A DNA stretch of 9,847 nucleotides from an uncultured Lachnospiraceae bacterium (GTDB taxonomy: Bacteria; Bacillota; Clostridia; Lachnospirales; Lachnospiraceae), in the NCBI GenBank assembly GCA_947174725.1, contig CAMWKA010000043.1:1-9847 (forward strand), in the 5' to 3' direction. Within the stretch, counting starts at the first letter, position 1. Each line of letters opens with the position of its first letter. Below the pieces are notes generated by a model. The model saw only the letters and a list, made by a program, of their open reading frames with translations, had not been told where the DNA came from and did no database searches. This document shows, piece after piece, positions 6,667-9,847 of this stretch. Made by a program: the position numbers and the translations under genes.

Positions 6667-7059
6667 TCAAAGATTTGTGCCGGAAATAATACTTGCAATG
6701 GAATTTTGCGCCATGTCGATGATCAGCTGCCTGCCGGATTGATGGCTTAGGTATTCCCTTGCCTTTTCCTGATCGGTCAGGATGGATATGACGTCGGTTT
6801 CCTTCTCATCATATTTCTTTGTTTTTAAGGATTCGATGCTGTCCGCAAGGTCTTTGATCGCGGTAAGCAACTCTTCATTGTCCTCATGTTCCGCATCGGA
6901 TATATAGTCGGAGAGAATGGTAGAAAATTCTTTGGTTTTGGGTTCCGCCTCCGTTTCCTGAGAGGATGCCGTGATCCGCTGGCTCATATGAGGCAGGGAG
7001 ACTACATGATGCGGATAATGTGTATGATGGATGGCACCGGCCAGTTCATTGACATTCAT
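6667..7059 (-). CDS. Small soluble protein of unknown function, His-rich N-terminus
   Basis: This 130-residue protein is not recognised. The N-terminus carries a histidine cluster, HHTHYPHH (11-18), plus His24. A Ser/Glu/Thr-rich stretch (30-45) follows. The acidic, probably helical part (46-85) contains the heptad-like IKDLADSIESLKTKK. The C-terminal part (90-125) is amphipathic, with QLIIDMAQNSIASII. There is no signal peptide or membrane segment, so it should be cytosolic. ATG 7059 has GAGG 7 nt upstream (7067-7070); an upstream in-frame ATG at 7104 has no ribosome binding site and was rejected. It is transcribed alone from a promoter near 7163-7191 and ends at a strong terminator, so it is a monocistronic gene convergent with asnS. 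A metal-related role is conceivable from the His cluster, but this is only a guess. Confidence 0.65.
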   Translation of the reverse strand: MNVNELAGAIHHTHYPHHVVSLPHMSQRITASSQETEAEPKTKEFSTILSDYISDAEHEDNEELLTAIKDLADSIESLKTKKYDEKETDVISILTDQEKAREYLSHQSGRQLIIDMAQNSIASIISGTNL

Positions 7060-7162
7060 AAAATAACCTCGTTTCCGCTCCACAGGCGCGAACGCAGGGA
7101 GCATTGATCAAATCTTCTGGCGTACAGCGCGATAGATGTATAGCCACCAGATTCGTTAGTAC

Positions 7163-7191
7163 ATTATAACACAAATTTTTTCTATGGTATA
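7163..7191 (-). promoter_or_regulatory. Promoter of the 6667-7059 gene
   Basis: On the minus strand a perfect -10 TATAAT (7163-7168) lies 17 bp from a weak -35, TATACC (7186-7191). The predicted start near 7156 gives a leader of about 97 nt before ATG 7059. Confidence 0.5.
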
Positions 7192-7234
7192 GTCTTTTGA
7201 GAAAACTTAAGGTAATTGCGAAAGAATTAAGCAC

Positions 7235-7333
7235 GGTCTACATAACTCTTTGCTTGAAAATAGTTGTTCCAAAAAAATCATAAATGAAATCATTTTTGGA
7301 ACAACTATTTTCAAACTTCGAGTTATGTAAACC
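7235..7333. repeat. 99-bp MITE-like inverted repeat
   Basis: The two ends are 41-bp inverted repeats (7235-7275 and 7293-7333) that match at 36 positions. The inner 22 bp (7254-7275 / 7293-7314) and the 8 bp CATAACTC/GAGTTATG (7241-7248 / 7320-7327) are perfect; mismatches cluster at 7249-7253. The centre is only 17 nt. Ends read GGTCTACA and, on the other strand, GGTTTACA. The element lies between divergent gene starts, where a terminator would not be expected, which favours a small non-autonomous mobile element. No clear target-site duplication is visible beyond CAC on both sides, which may be chance. As RNA it would form a very stable hairpin. Confidence 0.6.
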
Positions 7334-7470
7334 TCACAGGCAGAATTGTGGAACGAAAGATGATAAAGCATTTGTTTCGTAATTAGGGAAACGCTGATGA
7401 AACCGCTTCCATGGAAAATAAATTTAAAAATTTAGCGCGGCATAAGAATCGCGTGGAAAAGAGGAAAAGT

Positions 7471-7893
7471 ATGGATCAAAACAATATGTCTCAACAGGAA
7501 AATACCGGCGGGCAGCCGACAGAGCAGGTACAGAATCCTTATGTGCAGCCGGCAGAACAGGTACAGAACCCTTATATGGCGCCGATGAATCAGCAGCCGG
7601 CATATCAGCCGCCTGTGTTTTCGGAGGATGTGTCTATGGGCGAATGGATGTGGACGCTTTTACTTGTTTGCATTCCCTTTGTGAATCTTATTCCGTTGTT
7701 GTTCTGGGCATTTAGCAGCAGTACGAAAGCGAGTAAGGCAAATTTCAGTAAAGCGGTGCTGCTTTGGATGGTGATCTGTTTCTGTCTGTCGATCGTATTA
7801 GTGATTTTGGGATTTATTTTTGGCATCAGTCTTGGCTTCAAATTATTTAACGATTATATGCGCAGCGTTGCGGTAATTATGGCTCTGATGTAA
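7471..7893 (+). CDS. Small membrane protein with Gln/Pro-rich N-terminal region
   Basis: The 140-residue product has a disordered, Gln/Pro/Asn-rich cytosolic N-terminus (1-50) with a duplicated unit, QPxEQVQNPY (15-24 and 26-35). The hydrophobic segments are at about 60-80 (WMWTLLLVCIPFVNLIPLLFWAF) and 96-121. The pattern GEW-hydrophobic-IPxVNxIxLLFWAF-KASKANFSKA is a recurring small-membrane-protein type of Firmicutes whose function I do not know; the N-terminal repeats are likely fast-evolving. I chose ATG 7471 because GAGGAA (7461-7466) precedes it; ATG 7411 in frame has no such site. The last 17 nt overlap the 3' end of the convergent methyltransferase gene, so both transcripts may interfere. 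Confidence 0.7.
   Translation: MDQNNMSQQENTGGQPTEQVQNPYVQPAEQVQNPYMAPMNQQPAYQPPVFSEDVSMGEWMWTLLLVCIPFVNLIPLLFWAFSSSTKASKANFSKAVLLWMVICFCLSIVLVILGFIFGISLGFKLFNDYMRSVAVIMALM
7512..7577 (+). repeat. Two tandem 33-bp coding repeats
   Basis: Copies at 7512-7544 and 7545-7577 agree at 29 of 33 positions and encode QPTEQVQNPYV and QPAEQVQNPYM. Three of the four differences are synonymous or conservative within the 11-residue unit, which suggests an in-frame duplication in a low-complexity domain. Confidence 0.75.
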
Positions 7894-8800
7894 TATTCTG
7901 TCTTCCTGCGCTCCATCGGCCGCTTGCGCCGCAGGGCAGGATCAGACCGCTGCCGGAGACGGGAAGTCCGATTTCTGAGGATTCCACGAACCCGCCGCGG
8001 TTTTTTACAATAGCAGTTTCCAGCATGTAGGTCAGAACAGCGGGCTGCAGACCGGTGGTGTAGGAATTGATCAAAAAGAAACCGGCGTCCTCGGAAAGAA
8101 GCTGGGCTGCTTTTTGGATCAAAGGATAGACGGCGTCTTCTATTTTCCAGATCTCTCCCTTGGGACCCCGTCCGTAGGAGGGAGGGTCCATGATAATACC
8201 GTCATACCGGTTGCCGCGGCGCAGTTCCCGCTCAACAAATTTGACGCAGTCATCTACCAGCCAGCGGATGCTGTGTTCTCCGATGCCGGAGGACGCGGCG
8301 TTTTCTTTTGCCCAGCCGACCATTCCCTTAGAGGCGTCAACGTGGGTCACAAAGGCACCGGCGGCTGCCGCTGCGATGGTAGCGCCTCCTGTATAAGCAA
8401 ATAAATTCAGGACTTTATATTCTTGTTTCCCCAACTCGACCTGTTCTGTGATCATCCGGGAGAACCAGTCCCAATTCACAGCCTGTTCGGGAAACAGACC
8501 GGTATGCTTAAAAGCAAACGGTTTTAAATGGAAGCGAAGAGGTGCGGTCTCTGTCCGCTTAGGAAGTTCGTAGGTAATCTCCCATTCCTGCGGCAGCCCG
8601 AAAAATTCCCATTCACCGCCGCCTTTGCTGCTTCTGTGATAATGTCCGTTCTTCTTTTTCCAGCCCCAGTGTTCATGGGGCGTATCCCAGATCACCTGCG
8701 GATCGGGGCGCACCAGAATATAATCCCCCCACCGTTCAAGTTTTTCTCCATTCGATGTATCGTAAACCTCATAATCCTTCCAACGGTCTGCAGTCCACAT
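7877..8800 (-). CDS. Class I SAM-dependent methyltransferase (RlmI-like group)
   Basis: This 307-residue enzyme should transfer a methyl group from S-adenosylmethionine, by family resemblance to nucleotides in rRNA. The N-terminal part (1-95) contains GHYHR (52-56) and no recognised PUA domain. The Rossmann core begins with motif I VLNLFAYTGGAT (130-141). The ribose-binding acidic residue is Asp155 in VDASKGM, and the catalytic motif IV is DPPSYGRGPKGE (205-216). DPPSYGRG is typical of the RlmI/RlmL-related COG1092-type proteins. ATG 8800 is preceded by AAGGAG (8811-8816) at 10 nt. The C-terminal extension after GASGRW (the last 11 residues) overlaps the convergent 7471-7893 gene. The gene follows the 8910-9401 gene on the same strand after 109 bp. 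The target nucleotide cannot be told from sequence. Confidence 0.88.
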   Translation of the reverse strand: MWTADRWKDYEVYDTSNGEKLERWGDYILVRPDPQVIWDTPHEHWGWKKKNGHYHRSSKGGGEWEFFGLPQEWEITYELPKRTETAPLRFHLKPFAFKHTGLFPEQAVNWDWFSRMITEQVELGKQEYKVLNLFAYTGGATIAAAAAGAFVTHVDASKGMVGWAKENAASSGIGEHSIRWLVDDCVKFVERELRRGNRYDGIIMDPPSYGRGPKGEIWKIEDAVYPLIQKAAQLLSEDAGFFLINSYTTGLQPAVLTYMLETAIVKNRGGFVESSEIGLPVSGSGLILPCGASGRWSAGRQNITSEP

Positions 8801-8827
8801 GATGATTTTTCTCCTTAATATATACAG

Positions 8828-8843
8828 ACTTTTTCGAAAAAGT
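8828..8843. other. 16-bp perfect palindrome upstream of the methyltransferase
   Basis: ACTTTTTCGAAAAAGT is a perfect palindrome 11 bp upstream of the AAGGAG site of the methyltransferase gene. It could be an operator, or, as a 6-bp stem with TCGA loop, a weak terminator for the 8910-9401 gene. Neither reading is secure. Confidence 0.35.
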
Positions 8844-8909
8844 GTTCTTTTATTATTTCTCTTATTTTTACAGCATTTGGTTGATTTGTTGATTTAATCA
8901 TAACACTGC

Positions 8910-9401
8910 TTAATCAAGCCAAGCGAGATCATACCATTCCTTATATGCCTGATAAATGGTGATAATTTTATCCGTTTCTATTTCATATACCCTGTAATAA
9001 CAATATTCATCATCCGTTATTCCTGTTTTGTTATAGTCATATTCTATTTCGCAGTATAAAATATATTTCCTGTCCGGCGAATAAATGGACTGGCGTATTT
9101 TATTATCTGTTTCAATACTATTTAATAATTCGTACATTGAATCATCTGATTCCAGACAAATCGCTGAATCATCCGCTTGTGTAAATTCAAATTTTTGCAA
9201 TCCCCAAAAACATCTTTGATAGTATTGGTGATCCCGATTCCTCCTCAAAATAATATTTTCTACTCCTTGTACTTTTTGATAATCCTGAGAAATATCAAAT
9301 GGTAAGAAATATTTGGCTTCGGAGTATAATAGCCATCCCCAAATAATAATCAATCCAGCAAAAATCAAAATGCCTTTTAAAAACTTTTTGGTTAGATTCA
9401 T
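8910..9401 (-). CDS. Membrane-anchored protein of unknown function
   Basis: This 163-residue product begins with a basic end and one hydrophobic segment (about 9-26, LKGILIFAGLIIIWGWLL) with no lipobox Cys, so it is probably an anchor with the remainder outside. The soluble part is rich in Tyr, Asp and Glu. It contains IYSPDRKYILYCEIEYD (106-122), which resembles one blade of a PD40/WD40-like beta-propeller, too short for a full domain. No family was recognised. AAAGG lies about 8 nt before ATG 9401. The gene is visibly A+T-rich: two 60-base lines counted by hand (9001-9060 and 9121-9180) hold 17 and 21 G+C, against 36 in 2641-2700 of znuB. This suggests acquisition by transfer. It has its own promoter at 9436-9464 and shares its strand with the methyltransferase. 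Confidence 0.65.
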   Translation of the reverse strand: MNLTKKFLKGILIFAGLIIIWGWLLYSEAKYFLPFDISQDYQKVQGVENIILRRNRDHQYYQRCFWGLQKFEFTQADDSAICLESDDSMYELLNSIETDNKIRQSIYSPDRKYILYCEIEYDYNKTGITDDEYCYYRVYEIETDKIITIYQAYKEWYDLAWLD

Positions 9402-9435
9402 ACTTCACGCCTTTCAATCCCGATTTACTAGTGCA

Positions 9436-9464
9436 ATTATAATCTATTTACAGCAAATACACAA
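9436..9464 (-). promoter_or_regulatory. Promoter of the 8910-9401 gene
   Basis: On the minus strand TTGTGT (9459-9464), 17 bp, and a perfect TATAAT (9436-9441) form a plausible sigma-A promoter. The start near 9429 leaves a short leader of about 28 nt before ATG 9401. Confidence 0.6.
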
Positions 9465-9518
9465 TTATTTTTGATTTGCGATGCAAAGCAGCACAATTTC
9501 ACTGCCAAAGAAAAATGA

Positions 9519-9547
9519 TTGACGTATCATCCCTCATATATTATAAT
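9519..9547 (+). promoter_or_regulatory. Strong sigma-A promoter of putP
   Basis: TTGACG (9519-9524), an exact 17-bp spacer and a consensus TATAAT (9542-9547) make the best promoter in the window. The predicted start near 9554 leaves about 119 nt of untranslated leader before the symporter gene. Confidence 0.8.
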
Positions 9548-9553
9548 AACTCG

Positions 9554-9672
9554 CAGTGAATGGCAAGGGAGCCTTTACGGAACGCCTTGCCATTTTAAAT
9601 TGAAGAAATATATGGCTCTACTTTTAGCAGAGACATACAGATCTGCAGAAGAAGAAAGGGGTAGATGTTGTT
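9554..9672 (+). ncRNA. Structured putP leader RNA
   Basis: The leader opens with a perfect 10-bp stem, AATGGCAAGG (9559-9568) and CCTTGCCATT (9585-9594), around a 16-nt loop. The loop begins GAGCC (9569-9573), complementary to GGCTC (9614-9618), which would give an H-type pseudoknot. The same GGCTC overlaps the 5' arm of a second hairpin, CTCTAC (9616-9621) with GCAGAG (9627-9632), so the two structures exclude each other. CAGATCTG (9638-9645) is a further palindrome. No T-run directly follows the first stem beyond TTTT. A metabolite- or ion-sensing leader is possible, but no known riboswitch class was recognised. Confidence 0.4.
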
Positions 9673-9847
9673 ATGACAAGTTTAACTGCATGGATACTGG
9701 TTGCCTTCGTGATCTATCTTTTTATCATGGTTGCGATTGGGGCGATGTATTCTAAGAAAAATGAAAATGCCGAGGATTATTTCCTGGGCGGAAGAAAGCT
9801 GGGCGGCTTTGTAGCGGCATTGTCAGCACAGGCCTCCGATATGAGCG
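9673..9847 (+). CDS. putP: Sodium/proline symporter, 5' end (partial)
   Basis: Only the first 58 codons lie in the window. They match the start of PutP in the sodium:solute symporter (SSS) family, which couples Na+ influx to proline uptake across the cytoplasmic membrane. The first helix is residues 6-25. The conserved stretch EDYFLGGRKLGGFVAALSAQ (34-53) and ASDMS (54-58) align with the Na+-site region of PutP, where Asp and Met in SDM are known to matter. The start is ATG 9673, with AAGGGG about 11 nt upstream. It is driven by a strong promoter with a structured leader. Another SSS member with a different substrate, such as pantothenate (PanF), is possible, but GGR.LG...ALSA.ASDMS favours PutP. 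Confidence 0.85.
   Translation, partial: MTSLTAWILVAFVIYLFIMVAIGAMYSKKNENAEDYFLGGRKLGGFVAALSAQASDMS

Larger units (their letters stand above)
7060..7470. other. Divergent intergenic region
   Basis: This 411-bp stretch lies between two divergent genes. Its left part holds the leader and promoter of the minus-strand gene. The centre is a 99-bp inverted repeat (7235-7333). The right part (7334-7470) shows no convincing -35/-10 pair for the plus-strand gene; only the GAGGAA ribosome binding site (7461-7466) is clear. Confidence 0.6.

Noticed and set aside
8114..8818. Plus-strand reading frames opposite the methyltransferase
   Set aside because: They are shadows of a gene with intact motifs; no start signals or family features.
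9474..9488. Third Zur-like box upstream of putP (ATTTGCGATGCAAAG)
   Set aside because: The half-sites are in opposite order with 3-nt spacing and do not match the 8-1-8 boxes at the zinc operon. It is more likely chance in A+T-rich DNA.

Overview
The window looks like the chromosome of a Gram-positive anaerobe of the Clostridia, most likely Lachnospiraceae. Grounds: strong AGGAGG-type ribosome binding sites before nearly every gene, moderate G+C, and protein variants typical of gut clostridia (a ZnuA-like lipoprotein with FADRFPF instead of the usual His motif, a YczE/YitT-type membrane protein, an AsnS of normal length ending in PRTVRHCT). The genus assignment is inference. No IS transposase, phage gene, CRISPR array, rRNA or tRNA was seen.

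Left part (1-3338): a zinc-uptake operon read rightwards, zur-znuA-znuC-znuB. A good sigma-A promoter is followed by two abutting 17-bp palindromic boxes that fit a Zur operator, so the operon probably represses itself when zinc is plentiful. The Fur-family regulator senses zinc, the lipoprotein captures it outside the membrane, and the ATPase and permease move it in. A divergent extended -10 promoter at 61-69 fires out of the window to the left.

Middle (3339-6579): two membrane-protein genes, one of the YczE/YyaS/YitT family and one unassigned polytopic protein, then asnS. A short leader ORF and hairpin sit between the two membrane genes. The asnS gene is preceded by an unusual 125-nt block of four consecutive hairpins, with an 8-nt long-range complementarity, that ends one base before its ribosome binding site. 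It is not a recognisable T-box.

Right part (6580-9847): genes on mixed strands. A small unknown gene with a His-rich N-terminus (minus strand) ends at a hairpin/T-run terminator. It is divergent from a small two-segment membrane protein gene, and a 99-bp nearly perfect inverted repeat resembling a MITE lies between them. The membrane-protein gene overlaps tail-to-tail with a class I SAM-dependent methyltransferase of the RlmI-like group. Next is an A+T-rich gene for a membrane-anchored protein of unknown function (minus strand), then a strong promoter, a structured leader and the first 58 codons of a PutP-type Na+/proline symporter cut by the window edge.

The best candidates for undescribed biology are the asnS hairpin block, the 99-bp inverted repeat and the putP leader. 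Each rests on base pairing seen by eye and has not been tested by comparison.
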